DNA of 64,000 bases from Acidobacteriota bacterium (GCA_016718135.1 JADKEF010000001.1:617001-681000), one strand, 5' to 3'; positions 45,411-54,722 are shown, counted from the stretch's first letter. Translations and numbers: made by a program. Notes: generated by a model from the sequence alone, not told the origin.

Positions 45411-47111
45411 ATGAAAAAGCGTTGGACAATCCGCAAACACGACGCCGATGCGGTCAATAAGCTCGCCGCCGAGATCTCCGTCAAACCACTCATCGCCGCG
45501 CTCTTGATCGCACGCGGCCACGACACGGCTGAAAAGGCGATCCAATTCTTAAATCCGTCGCCCGAACACCTCCACGAACCTTTCCTATTGAAGGGAATGC
45601 GTGAAGCAGTTGACCGCATTCAAAAAGCCGTCGATGCAAAGGAAAAGATAATGATCTGGGGCGACTATGATGTCGACGGCACGACGGGAACTGTGCTGCT
45701 GCGGAAGATGTTGTCGCTGCTCGGCGTGGAATCGACGTTTCATGTGCCTAATCGCTTCACCGAAGGCTACGGCATTAACATTCCCGCACTAGAACAGGCA
45801 CAATTGGGTGGCGTCACGCTCGTCATCAGCGTCGATTGCGGCATACGTAGCTTCGAACCGCTCGAATGGGCAAGCGATCACGGGCTCGACGTAATTGTCA
45901 CCGATCATCATCTTTCCGACGAGGTTCGGGGCAATCCGCCAGCCGTCGCGGTCGTCAATCCAAATCAGACGGGTTGCGGATATCCGGACAAGAATCTCGC
46001 CGGTGTCGGCGTTGCTTTCAAACTTGCCCACGCGTTGCTGAGAGAGAACGAGCTTGAGCACGAAGTCCCGCAGTTCCTCAAGATCGCGGCGATCGGAACG
46101 GTTGCCGATGTAATGAATCTCACAGGCGAAAACCGTGCGATCGTTTCGCTCGGTCTGCTCGATCTGACAAAGACCGACAATTTCGGGCTCAAGGCATTGA
46201 TGGAAATTTCCGATTGCCGCTCGGATATGACGAGCATGCACATCGGCTTCCGGATCGGGCCGAGGATCAATGCGGCCGGGCGGATGGATGTGGCTCGGCA
46301 CGTTGTTGAGTTGTTCGAGGCGACGGATTTTAGCAAAGCACGCGAACTCGCAACGCTGCTCGACAGTCGTAATCGAGAACGGCAAAAGGTACAGCAAGAG
46401 ATCACAGAGCTCGCTTTGCTCGAAACGGGATCGCACGACGGACGATTTTTTGTTGTCGTGGCGGGCGACGGTTGGCATCAGGGCGTAATTGGACTCGCCG
46501 CCTCGAGAATTGCCGAGAAACTCCATCGTCCGACGATCGTGTTGTCTTTAAGAGACGGTTTTGGACATGGAAGTGCCCGGAGCATTGCGAATTTTCATCT
46601 TCTAAACGCCCTCGATGTTGCAGAAGAACTTTTCGAACAATACGGCGGCCACGCCGCGGCGGCCGGGATGAAGATCAAACTTGAAAACATCGCCGATCTG
46701 CGGGAAAAACTCAACGAATACGCCGCCAAGACACTCACTGAGCAAGATCTGATACCAGAATTGAAGATCGATGCACTTCTGACTAGCCGTTCGCTTACAA
46801 TCGATCTCGTTGATGAACTTTCCGGCTTTGAACCTTTTGGTGCGGGGAATCCTAAGCCTATCTTTGTGACGCGCGATCTTGTTCTTCGCGACGAACCGTT
46901 TGTGATGAAGGACAAGCATCTTAAACTAAAACTCCTCGGCGAGGACCAACGCGTTTTTGAGGCTGTCTGGTGGGATGGCGTCGAGCGATCAAAAGGGCAA
47001 ACTCTTAAACCTAATTCTCGCATCGAATTAGCTTACGTTGCGGAAGCAAATGTTTGGCAGGGAAACCGCCGTCTGCAACTTGTCGTCGAAGATCTAAGAG
47101 CGGATAATTGA
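45411..47111 (+). CDS. recJ: Single-stranded-DNA-specific exonuclease RecJ
   Basis: 566 residues. DHH phosphoesterase motifs WGDYDVDGTTGT (about 80) and VTDHHLSDE (about 160), DHHA1 motif GGHAAAAG (about 415) and a C-terminal OB domain. It degrades ssDNA 5' to 3' in recombination and mismatch repair. The ATG follows a REP palindrome with no separate ribosome site. Its TGA overlaps the TTG start of the LptC/LptA gene. Confidence 0.95.
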   Translation: MKKRWTIRKHDADAVNKLAAEISVKPLIAALLIARGHDTAEKAIQFLNPSPEHLHEPFLLKGMREAVDRIQKAVDAKEKIMIWGDYDVDGTTGTVLLRKMLSLLGVESTFHVPNRFTEGYGINIPALEQAQLGGVTLVISVDCGIRSFEPLEWASDHGLDVIVTDHHLSDEVRGNPPAVAVVNPNQTGCGYPDKNLAGVGVAFKLAHALLRENELEHEVPQFLKIAAIGTVADVMNLTGENRAIVSLGLLDLTKTDNFGLKALMEISDCRSDMTSMHIGFRIGPRINAAGRMDVARHVVELFEATDFSKARELATLLDSRNRERQKVQQEITELALLETGSHDGRFFVVVAGDGWHQGVIGLAASRIAEKLHRPTIVLSLRDGFGHGSARSIANFHLLNALDVAEELFEQYGGHAAAAGMKIKLENIADLREKLNEYAAKTLTEQDLIPELKIDALLTSRSLTIDLVDELSGFEPFGAGNPKPIFVTRDLVLRDEPFVMKDKHLKLKLLGEDQRVFEAVWWDGVERSKGQTLKPNSRIELAYVAEANVWQGNRRLQLVVEDLRADN

Positions 47112-49756
47112 GCCCAAGAGTGTCACCAGCCGATAAAAATCTAGCAAAACAATACAGGCTTCGAGCCGCGATGCCGAGGTATGTCAAGATCGGCACGATC
47201 GCTGCGCTTGGCGTCGCTCTATTGGTCGTTGCGATCGGATTCTATCGAGAACGCTCGAAGGCTTCCTTTCGGCTGAAGGGCGAACACGCACAACTCTCGA
47301 AAGATGTCGTGGCCGAGGTAAATGGCTATGAACGCCTCGAAACTGACAACGGGATCAAGAAATATTACATCAAGGCCGACCACGCCAAAACCTTCTCCGA
47401 TAACCATCAGGAACTGCAAAACGTCTACGTCGAGACTTACGGGGAAGAGAGTGAATTGACAAACAAGATGTTCGCCGAATCGGCGATCTACATTCCCGAA
47501 GCGGACAAGAACTTTACGGTCTATCTCAAGAACAAGGTACACATCGAGACGGCGGACAATCTCAAAGTCGCTACAGAAGAACTTGTTTACACGCGTTCTA
47601 ACGAGGTTGCCGAAGCCTCAGAAGCAATCACGTTTGAACGCGACAATATCAAAGGGAAGTCCAACGGTGCGGTCGTCAATGTGAAAGAAAAGCGGCTAGA
47701 TCTTCTTCGGGATGTAGAGATCGAGGCGTTTGATTCGCCCGAGCTGGCGAAGTCGGGCGTTCGATACGCCAAGGTGAATTCTGGCTCGGCCATCTTCGAT
47801 CAGGCGGTGGGCAAGGTTGCGTTTAATGATGGATCGGTCATTAATATTACTTCCACTGCCGATAACGTTGCCCGCTCGACTGAGATCCGTTCGTCGAGGG
47901 CGACCGGAGCATTTGAACCCGATGCCGGGAATTCGCCGAAGCTCAACAAATTTGAGCTGTTCGATAATGTTCGTATCATTTCGACCGAGGCAGGCAAATC
48001 GCCGACCAATATTGAATCGGGTTACGCACTTTATGATCGTGCCGCAGATCAGTTTGAACTCAAGAGTGGCGCACACATCGCGACGGTTGCGAGCGACAAA
48101 AATACGGATATTCGCGGCAATGAGATAATGTTCGCTCAGACTGCTCACAAGGTTTCGGTCACGGGAAACGCCGAGATCACACAGGGTACCGATCAGTTAA
48201 AAGGAAACTCGATCACCGCCGATCTTTATGACGGGAATAAGGTGAAAGAGGCCGTTATTCGCGGCGATGCGACGGCTCGGCAGAATGGCGCCGAACGCAC
48301 AATGGTGATCTCTGCTCCCGAATTGAATGCCTCGTTTGCCGAGTCCGGCTCGATGAAACTTGCCACTGCGATCGGAGCAAGTAATGTGGAATTGATCCCT
48401 GCGGATGCCAAAGCATATTCGCGAGTCACAATGGCTTCCGCACGGGGAATCGGTCTTTCATTTCGCGGCGAAGGCTTGCTGGAAGCAATGCGCACTGACG
48501 GTCGCACCACGATCAATCTGAGTGTCCCAGATGATCGTCCGGATGCTGCGAACAAACGCCTCACAGCCGACGTAGTTCGTACCACATTTGGGGCGAATGG
48601 CAAAGACATCAGTAAAGCAGAAGCCGTGGGCAACGCAGAACTTTACGTAGAGCCTTTGAATAGCGGCGTTCAGAACTATCGCACGACTGTCAACGCTCCA
48701 CGTTTTGATTGCGAGTTCTTCCCGAGCGGCAACAATGCGAAATTGTGTATCGGCGGCAAAAAGGCAAAGGCTGTGCGCGTCCCGACTGTAAAGGCTGATG
48801 ATCGCGGCGAGCAAACATTGACTGCAGACCAACTCACCGCGAAATTCAGCGAGGCGAGTAAAGATGTTGAGATCCTCGACGCTAATGGAGCCGCGAAATT
48901 TGTAGAGCTTGACCGGAACGCTATTGCGAAACAGATGATCTTTTCACAGGCTGACCAGACCGTCAGACTGCGCGGCGGCGAGCCGACTGTTTGGGATTCG
49001 CGTGCTCGGGCGAAGGCAAACGAGATCGATTGGGACACTGCGAAGAATAAATCGTTTCTTCGCGGCGGCGTTAGCACCACGTATTACAGTCGCAAGCAGA
49101 TGAAAGATTCGACGCCGTTCGGGGCTTCGGACAAACCTGTATTCGCCACCGCAGAAGAAGCAGAGTTTGATCACGCGGCGGAAAAAGCTACTTATTCGCG
49201 GAACGCTCGAGCATGGCAAGATAATAATTACGTCCGCGGCGATCAGCTCGTCATCGAACAGGCCAAAGGCCTGCTCACCGTCAACGGGAATGTTCAGAGC
49301 CTTCTCTACAATGCCCGGCTAAAACAACGTGGCAAAGAGTCGACTGTCCCGGTCTCTGCCTCGGCCGCATCCATGGTATATGATCGGCAAAGCCGCATCT
49401 TACGATACCGAACGAATGTCGATATCCGGCAGGGAACTGATAGAATTACAGCTGGTTCAGCTGACGTATTTCTTAGCGAGACCAATGAGGTCGCGAAGAC
49501 AGTTGCCGAGACAAATGTCGTGATCACGCAGCCCGGGCGTCGTGCGACCGGTGATTGGGCTCAATATACGGCATCCGACGAAGCTGCGATCATTCGTGGC
49601 AACCCGGCCACGGTGAATGACGCGGAAAATGGAGCGATGCAGAGCGGCGAATTGACGGTGTTTCTGCGAGAAAATCGTGTTCTAAGTGAGACTAAAACAA
49701 AACAGAATACATCCGGGAGAACACGGACTGTTTACAAAACCAAGCCAAATCTCTAG
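47108..49756 (+). CDS. LPS export protein: LptC fused to LptA/OstA-like repeats
   Basis: 882 residues. N-terminal anchor helix (YVKIGTIAALGVALLVVAIGF, about 25-45), an LptC-like region (~60-200) and several OstA/LptA-type beta segments to the C-terminus (repeats of the 'ITAD', 'VRGDQL', 'VNGNVQSLL' kind). E. coli LptC and LptA are each under 200 residues, so this is far larger and could span much of the periplasm as one chain. TTG 47108 overlaps the recJ stop; GTG at 47120 is an alternative. LptB follows with overlap. Confidence 0.82.
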   Translation: MSPRVSPADKNLAKQYRLRAAMPRYVKIGTIAALGVALLVVAIGFYRERSKASFRLKGEHAQLSKDVVAEVNGYERLETDNGIKKYYIKADHAKTFSDNHQELQNVYVETYGEESELTNKMFAESAIYIPEADKNFTVYLKNKVHIETADNLKVATEELVYTRSNEVAEASEAITFERDNIKGKSNGAVVNVKEKRLDLLRDVEIEAFDSPELAKSGVRYAKVNSGSAIFDQAVGKVAFNDGSVINITSTADNVARSTEIRSSRATGAFEPDAGNSPKLNKFELFDNVRIISTEAGKSPTNIESGYALYDRAADQFELKSGAHIATVASDKNTDIRGNEIMFAQTAHKVSVTGNAEITQGTDQLKGNSITADLYDGNKVKEAVIRGDATARQNGAERTMVISAPELNASFAESGSMKLATAIGASNVELIPADAKAYSRVTMASARGIGLSFRGEGLLEAMRTDGRTTINLSVPDDRPDAANKRLTADVVRTTFGANGKDISKAEAVGNAELYVEPLNSGVQNYRTTVNAPRFDCEFFPSGNNAKLCIGGKKAKAVRVPTVKADDRGEQTLTADQLTAKFSEASKDVEILDANGAAKFVELDRNAIAKQMIFSQADQTVRLRGGEPTVWDSRARAKANEIDWDTAKNKSFLRGGVSTTYYSRKQMKDSTPFGASDKPVFATAEEAEFDHAAEKATYSRNARAWQDNNYVRGDQLVIEQAKGLLTVNGNVQSLLYNARLKQRGKESTVPVSASAASMVYDRQSRILRYRTNVDIRQGTDRITAGSADVFLSETNEVAKTVAETNVVITQPGRRATGDWAQYTASDEAAIIRGNPATVNDAENGAMQSGELTVFLRENRVLSETKTKQNTSGRTRTVYKTKPNL

Positions 49757-50532
49757 TGAGCGATCATAACGGTAATTCCACATTTACTAACGGAAACGCT
49801 CCGCCGTCAGGCGGCTATCTTTCGGCGCAGCATGTCCGGAAAACGTACGGCCGCCGTTGCGTGGTCGATGATGTGAGCATAACGGTCGGCCTCGGTGAGA
49901 TCGTCGGTTTGCTCGGTGCTAATGGTGCAGGTAAGACGACAACCTTCTACATGTTGGTCGGACTTGAAAACACGGAAACTGGGCGTATCACGCTGCGCGA
50001 TCAGGACGTTACACATTTACCGATGTATCTCCGGGCTCGACTCGGGCTAGGCTATTTGCCGCAAGAAGCTTCGGTCTTTCGCAAGCTCACGGCTGAGCAG
50101 AATATCCTCGCTGTCCTCGAAACCATGAAGATGTCGCGGCACGATCGCTTTGCACGCCTCGATGAATTGCTTGCTGAGTTTGGCGTGGATCATGTGCGAA
50201 AAGTCCGTGGAGACGCTCTCTCCGGCGGCGAACGCAGACGCGTTGAGATCGCTCGATGCCTTGCGACCGAGCCGCAATTCATCCTCCTCGACGAACCATT
50301 CGCCGGGATCGATCCGCTTGCGATCGATGACATTCGCGAGATCATCCTGTATCTCAAGAAACAGGGAATCGGGATCCTCATCACCGACCACAATGTCCGT
50401 GAAACCCTTGGCATTACGGACAGAGCTTACATCATGTCTGAAGGCAAGATACTTCGTAGCGGCAGCCCTGAGGAACTCGTCCAGGACGCCGACGTACGTC
50501 GCCTGTATCTTGGTGAAAGATTTACGCTTTAG
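49756..50532 (+). CDS. lptB: LPS export ABC transporter ATPase LptB
   Basis: 258 residues with a ~20-residue extension. Walker A GANGAGKTTT, signature LSGGERRRVEIARCLA, Walker B FILLDEPFAGIDP, H-loop DHNVRETL, all typical of LptB. It powers LPS extraction from the inner membrane with LptF and LptG, which are not in this window. The GTG at 49756 overlaps the TAG of the LptC/A gene by one base. Confidence 0.95.
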   Translation: MSDHNGNSTFTNGNAPPSGGYLSAQHVRKTYGRRCVVDDVSITVGLGEIVGLLGANGAGKTTTFYMLVGLENTETGRITLRDQDVTHLPMYLRARLGLGYLPQEASVFRKLTAEQNILAVLETMKMSRHDRFARLDELLAEFGVDHVRKVRGDALSGGERRRVEIARCLATEPQFILLDEPFAGIDPLAIDDIREIILYLKKQGIGILITDHNVRETLGITDRAYIMSEGKILRSGSPEELVQDADVRRLYLGERFTL

Positions 50533-50643
50533 CCGTTTCCGATTCTTTCCTTTTTCAACTTAATCTAGCTATACTAACTTTGGGAACGATTTTTGCGTTA
50601 GGTTCCGTCAAAACCGTCTGTTCGTGCTCGTCCGGTCGCGTTT

Positions 50644-51528
50644 ATGTCCTCCTTAAGGCTTACAACTCAGCTATCTCAGAAGATGGTGCTCACGCCGCAG
50701 TTGCGTCAGCGCATTGAGATGCTGCAGATGAATTCACTCGAGCTGAATGAACTCATCGAACAAGAATTGGTCGCCAACCCGATCCTCGAAGAGGTGCAGC
50801 CGGGGGAAGAGGTGCAGGAGATCGGCGACAGCATTCTTGACCAAAATTCGAGTGGCGAGGATAACGGGCTGGATAATACCGCCGATAGATCGGCCGATGC
50901 TGTCTCCGAAGCTCGAACCGACGCCCTCGCTGAGTTTGAGGGCACAACACCCGAGGGGGTGAGTCTTAACGGTAACGAGGAGAGGACTGACCTCGACGGG
51001 GATGATGATGCTCATCCTGACACGGCTGATTCATTTGACGAGATCGATTATGGTCGTGAATTTCAGGATTATCTCGATCCTGGATACCGCACACAGGAAA
51101 TAGAATATAAGGACGATGCTCCTAGCTTTGAGCAGTTTTTGTCGCACGCGGTTTCTCTGAGCGAACATCTTGAATGGCAGGTCCACTTACTTAGCCTAAG
51201 CCCGCGTATTGAGGCAGCAGCTATTGAGGTGATCGGTAATCTCGACGACGACGGGCGCCTTATGGCAACTATCGACGAGATAGCCGATTCTTCAGGATGT
51301 TCTGTTGAGGAGGCCGAAGCGGCACGTGCAGCGGTGATGCAGCTTGAACCGGTTGGCTGTGGTGCATTCGACGTAAAGGACTGTCTGCTCGCACAATTGG
51401 CGGCTCTCGGTGAAAAGGATTCCCTGATATGCCGCCTCGTGGCAAACCACCTGGAAGACCTCCAGCCGCATCGCTTACAGCATTTGTCTAAAGCGACAGG
51501 TGTTGGATTGCATGCTCTTGATGATTAG
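50644..51528 (+). CDS. rpoN: RNA polymerase sigma-54 factor RpoN, N-terminal part (in-frame TAG at codon 295)
   Basis: Residues 1-294 contain region I (LTTQLSQKMVLTPQLRQRIEMLQM), the acidic region II and the first half of the core-binding region. The TAG at 51526-51528 interrupts LDD-*-IARIRQLDPYPG; the same frame continues to 52218 with perfect sigma-54 similarity, so a single substitution (for example GAG to TAG) explains it. As read, the product lacks all DNA-binding parts. Sits in the usual lptB-rpoN-hpf order. Confidence 0.9.
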   Translation: MSSLRLTTQLSQKMVLTPQLRQRIEMLQMNSLELNELIEQELVANPILEEVQPGEEVQEIGDSILDQNSSGEDNGLDNTADRSADAVSEARTDALAEFEGTTPEGVSLNGNEERTDLDGDDDAHPDTADSFDEIDYGREFQDYLDPGYRTQEIEYKDDAPSFEQFLSHAVSLSEHLEWQVHLLSLSPRIEAAAIEVIGNLDDDGRLMATIDEIADSSGCSVEEAEAARAAVMQLEPVGCGAFDVKDCLLAQLAALGEKDSLICRLVANHLEDLQPHRLQHLSKATGVGLHALDD

Positions 51529-51636
51529 ATCGCCCGGATCCGTCAACTCGACCCGTATCCGGGCCGTCGTTATTCCGCGGAAGATCCTGTTTTTGTTTCG
51601 CCCGAGGTCTACGTTGAGAAGCTTGACGAAGATTAC

Positions 51637-52218
51637 GTGATCTATTTTGTTGATGATGGAAGCCCGCGGCTTCGGATCAGTCCAACGTACAACAGCATGT
51701 TGGTACAGGCCGATACAACGAAGGAAACAAAGGATTTTATAAAGGAAAAGGTGCGTTCGGCGGTCGATCTGCTCCGAAATATCGAGCATCGACGCCAGAC
51801 GATCTATCGCGTGGTCGAGTGCATAGTTCAGCGTCAACGCGAATTTCTCGACAATGGTGTTGCTTACATCAAGCCGATGATGCTTAAGGATGTCGCCGAG
51901 GATATCGGAATGCATCTTTCGACGATATCGCGCGTTGTAAACCGCAAATACGCTCACACGCCACAAGGTGTGATCGAGTTGAGGCGTTTTTTTAGCGAAG
52001 GCATGCTAAATGAAGAGGGTGAAGAGGTTTCGACTCGCATACTTAAGTTAAGGATCAAGAAGATGGTCGAGGACGAAGACACAAAATCACCGCTCACAGA
52101 CGAGCAGATCGCAAAAGTTCTAAGCAAAGAAGGAGTTAAATTATCACGGCGCACTGTCGCAAAGTATCGCGATCAGATGAGTATACCGGGATCGAGGGAG
52201 AGAAAAACAGTAATATGA
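51637..52218 (+). CDS. rpoN: RNA polymerase sigma-54 factor RpoN, C-terminal part
   Basis: In the same frame as the upstream part; homology runs from 51529 without a break, and the ATG at 51637 is internal. Contains the helix-turn-helix (DVAEDIGMHLSTISRVVNRKY) and the RpoN box RRTVAKYRDQ that reads the -24 element. Full read-through would give 524 residues, close to the family norm. Overlaps hpf by four bases. Confidence 0.9.
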   Translation: MIYFVDDGSPRLRISPTYNSMLVQADTTKETKDFIKEKVRSAVDLLRNIEHRRQTIYRVVECIVQRQREFLDNGVAYIKPMMLKDVAEDIGMHLSTISRVVNRKYAHTPQGVIELRRFFSEGMLNEEGEEVSTRILKLRIKKMVEDEDTKSPLTDEQIAKVLSKEGVKLSRRTVAKYRDQMSIPGSRERKTVI

Positions 52219-52559
52219 GATTTGAATTTACGGGACGTCATATCGAAGTCACACCAGCATTGCAGAAGCATGTCGAAGAGCATTTTGACAGGATCGAACA
52301 CCTTTTCGATGGTAAACCGCCTATCGCTCATGTCACGATCGAGGTCGAACGTGGTCGACACCATGCGGAAATCGTCATCAATTGGCGAAATGAGGCCTTA
52401 AAAGGCGAGGCCAGCAGTTCGGATATGTATCAGTCTCTTTCGCAGGCGATAGACAAAATAGAGAAGCAAGCTAGAAAGCTGAAGGATAAGGTCATTGATA
52501 AATCGCATAAGGCAACGAAGGCTGGCGTCTTGACAGCCGAGGGTGAGGCAGGGGATTAG
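52215..52559 (+). CDS. hpf: Ribosome hibernation promoting factor, short form
   Basis: 114 residues with the HPF/RaiA fold: FEFTGRHIEVTPALQKHVEEHF, VTIEVERGRHHAEI and DMYQSLSQAIDKIEKQARKLKDK. It binds the 30S decoding region and inactivates ribosomes in stationary phase. There is no long-form C-terminal domain. It follows rpoN with the usual overlap. Confidence 0.94.
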   Translation: MRFEFTGRHIEVTPALQKHVEEHFDRIEHLFDGKPPIAHVTIEVERGRHHAEIVINWRNEALKGEASSSDMYQSLSQAIDKIEKQARKLKDKVIDKSHKATKAGVLTAEGEAGD

Positions 52560-52565
52560 ACCGCG

Positions 52566-53087
52566 ATGGGGACTCCGCCGTTTGGCGAAAATCAGATCAC
52601 TATCCACGGTACGCTTGTTCGGAACGGCAACGAAGGGATTCTGTTTCGCGGCGAAGCAGGTGTCGGCAAATCATCGGCGGCTCTTGAATTAATGACTGAC
52701 GGCGGCCAACTCGTGGCCGACGATGTGGTCGTGATCAGGCGTGTAGGAAATGAGTTATACGGCACCGCTCCGAGGCTCCTGAAAGGGATTCTCGCGATTC
52801 CAGAGTTTGGAATTTTTGATGTCCGCGAGGTCATCGGAGGGAAGTACTTCACGCCGTCAACCTTGATAACGCGGTGCGTCAATCTAGGCTGGCTTGCCGA
52901 GACCATTGACCGCGAAACCTCTTCGGAATTTCACGGCCTAAAAGTGCCTCGCAGCTACCGGCAGGTTTCGAGGGATCGTAAACCGACGGAGTTCCCGCTT
53001 GGTGTCGATCTACTTGCCGTAAAAAAGAGCGAAGCAAGAATTTTGCGGGGGCATGGTAAGGTACTAGCCTCTACAAGGGCCCGTTAA
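52566..53087 (+). CDS. hprK: HPr kinase/phosphorylase, short (C-terminal domain only)
   Basis: 173 residues matching only the catalytic domain: P-loop GEAGVGKSS (29-37), GGQLVADD (46-53, catalytic Asp) and LAIPEFGIFDVREV. The N-terminal domain of Firmicute HprK (~310 aa) is absent, as in alphaproteobacterial versions. It phosphorylates and dephosphorylates a serine on HPr. HPr is encoded 1.4 kb downstream. Confidence 0.88.
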   Translation: MGTPPFGENQITIHGTLVRNGNEGILFRGEAGVGKSSAALELMTDGGQLVADDVVVIRRVGNELYGTAPRLLKGILAIPEFGIFDVREVIGGKYFTPSTLITRCVNLGWLAETIDRETSSEFHGLKVPRSYRQVSRDRKPTEFPLGVDLLAVKKSEARILRGHGKVLASTRAR

Positions 53088-53091
53088 ATTT

Positions 53092-53988
53092 ATGTCACAG
53101 GAACTACGTGATAACCGAGATCTACCGGCTTTTGTGATCATCACAGGCTTGAGTGGGTCCGGAATGAGCTCTGCTACCGATTCACTCGAGGATCTTGGCT
53201 ATTTTTGCGTCGATAATCTGCCGCTTTCAATGCTCTCAACGTTCGGGAGACTGTTGATCCCCGGTGAAACTCGTGGCCCGGCGATCGCTAAGGCCGCTCT
53301 AGTTATCAATATTCGCGAACGCCAGTTTTTATCGGACTTCCCCGGTGAGTTGAAGAAGCTAAGCAAACGCAATCTTGCCCCGTTTGTTGTATTTTTTGAA
53401 GCATCTGACGACGTTTTGCAACGCAGATTTTCCGAGACACGCCGCCCTCATCCCGCCGACACCGGGAAAGGACTTCTGTCAGCTATCCAAGGCGAACGTG
53501 AGGCGTTATCGGAGATCAGAAAGCTTGCGGACTTGATCATCGACACCTCAGAACACACCGTACATACGTTGCGACATTTGATAGTGCAAAAGTTCAGCGG
53601 CCACGAGGACGGCGTTCCGTTAAAGGTTGAGGTGATCAGTTTTGGCCACAAATATGGTACCCCGCGGGCTGCGGACCTGTTGTTCGACGTGCGACATCTG
53701 CCAAATCCTTATTTTCAGGCGGATCTGAAGCATTTGACTGGTGAAGATGCCCCGATCCTCGATTACTTTGCAGGCAAGCCCGAGGTTGAGGAAACTATCG
53801 ATAAATTCACGGACCTACTGTTGTATTTGCTGCCGAAATATAAACGAGAGGGGAAATCATACTTGACCATTGGTGTTGGCTGTACCGGCGGCAGACATAG
53901 GTCGGTTAAGGTCGCAAACAGCATCGGGGAGATCCTTGCATCGCATGGGTTCGACGTCACCGTGACACATCGCGATATGCAGAAATAA
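53092..53988 (+). CDS. rapZ: RapZ/YvcJ family nucleotide-binding protein, Walker A lysine replaced
   Basis: 298 residues. N-terminal P-loop domain and the conserved C-terminal RapZ domain (FGHKYGTPRAADLLFDVR, GCTGGRHRSVKVAN). In E. coli RapZ binds GlmZ/GlmY small RNAs and controls amino-sugar synthesis. Here the Walker A reads GLSGSGMS (19-26): Met25 stands where Lys is invariant, from ATG in place of AAG. Nucleotide binding should be weakened unless this is a base error. Gene order rpoN-hpf-hprK-rapZ-PTS is conserved. Confidence 0.93.
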   Translation: MSQELRDNRDLPAFVIITGLSGSGMSSATDSLEDLGYFCVDNLPLSMLSTFGRLLIPGETRGPAIAKAALVINIRERQFLSDFPGELKKLSKRNLAPFVVFFEASDDVLQRRFSETRRPHPADTGKGLLSAIQGEREALSEIRKLADLIIDTSEHTVHTLRHLIVQKFSGHEDGVPLKVEVISFGHKYGTPRAADLLFDVRHLPNPYFQADLKHLTGEDAPILDYFAGKPEVEETIDKFTDLLLYLLPKYKREGKSYLTIGVGCTGGRHRSVKVANSIGEILASHGFDVTVTHRDMQK

Positions 53989-54022
53989 CTTTAACTAAGA
54001 CGACCTTATTGTTGAAAATAGT

Positions 54023-54448
54023 ATGAATAGAATAGGCGGCGTCATCGTATCACACGGGCAGGTTGCAAATGAATTAGTCGCTGCGGCAGAGGCTGTCGTT
54101 GGCGATCTTGATCACATTACTGCGGTCTCGATCGGCTGGCATGATGATGTTGAAATGGCAAAAGGGGAGATCGAGCGAGCTATCGCTCAGGTTTCGAGCG
54201 GCCATGGCGTTCTTTTGCTCACTGACATGTTTGGCGGCACGCCAACAAACATCGCAGCGATGTTTTTAGAACCCGGAAAGGTTGAGATCGTTACCGGTGT
54301 AAACCTCCCAATGGTGATCAAGGTAGCGTCGCACACGAAGGAAACCACGCTTGCGGACTTGGCTCACGAGGTTGAGGCTCAGGGGAAAGAGGCTATATGC
54401 CGAGCGGGTGATCTGCTTGAGCCGCAGAAAATGAAAAGGGATGCTTAA
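54023..54448 (+). CDS. PTS EIIA component, mannose/fructose (EIIA-Man) family
   Basis: 141 residues, alpha/beta fold with the phospho-accepting His11 in IVSHGQ and the FGGTPTN loop (about 72). It accepts phosphate from HPr. No sugar-specific EIIB, EIIC or EIID gene is nearby, so a regulatory role is more likely than transport. The last eight bases overlap the HPr gene. Confidence 0.9.
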   Translation: MNRIGGVIVSHGQVANELVAAAEAVVGDLDHITAVSIGWHDDVEMAKGEIERAIAQVSSGHGVLLLTDMFGGTPTNIAAMFLEPGKVEIVTGVNLPMVIKVASHTKETTLADLAHEVEAQGKEAICRAGDLLEPQKMKRDA

Positions 54449-54713
54449 GAGCCGCGTCGAAGTCATCAACGATCTCGGGCTTCATGCACGTGCGGCCGCC
54501 CAGCTTGTGCGTACAGCTAGAAGGTTCAGTTCAAGCATTACATTGACCCGAGCGGACAACGGGGAATCGGCGAATGCAAAATCGATCTTGAGCTTACTCT
54601 ATCTCGCTGCGGCAAAGGGAGTAACGATAATAATTTCGGTGGATGGCGAAGACGAGATCGAGGCGTTGTCCACGGTTGAGCAATTATTTGTAAATGGTTT
54701 TGGTGAAATGTAG
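54441..54713 (+). CDS. ptsH: Phosphocarrier protein HPr
   Basis: 90 residues. Phospho-His15 in GLHARAAAQ and the HprK-target serine (S48, NAKSILSLL) are both present. It relays phosphate from enzyme I to EIIA; serine phosphorylation by HprK would modulate this. Enzyme I is not in the window. AAAAGGG upstream provides a good ribosome site. Confidence 0.94.
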   Translation: MLKSRVEVINDLGLHARAAAQLVRTARRFSSSITLTRADNGESANAKSILSLLYLAAAKGVTIIISVDGEDEIEALSTVEQLFVNGFGEM

Positions 54714-54722
54714 TTAGTTTTT

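Noticed and set aside
51526..51528. TAG reassignment or programmed read-through in rpoN
   Set aside because: TAG ends other genes normally here and no recoding signal is seen; a substitution or base error is simpler.
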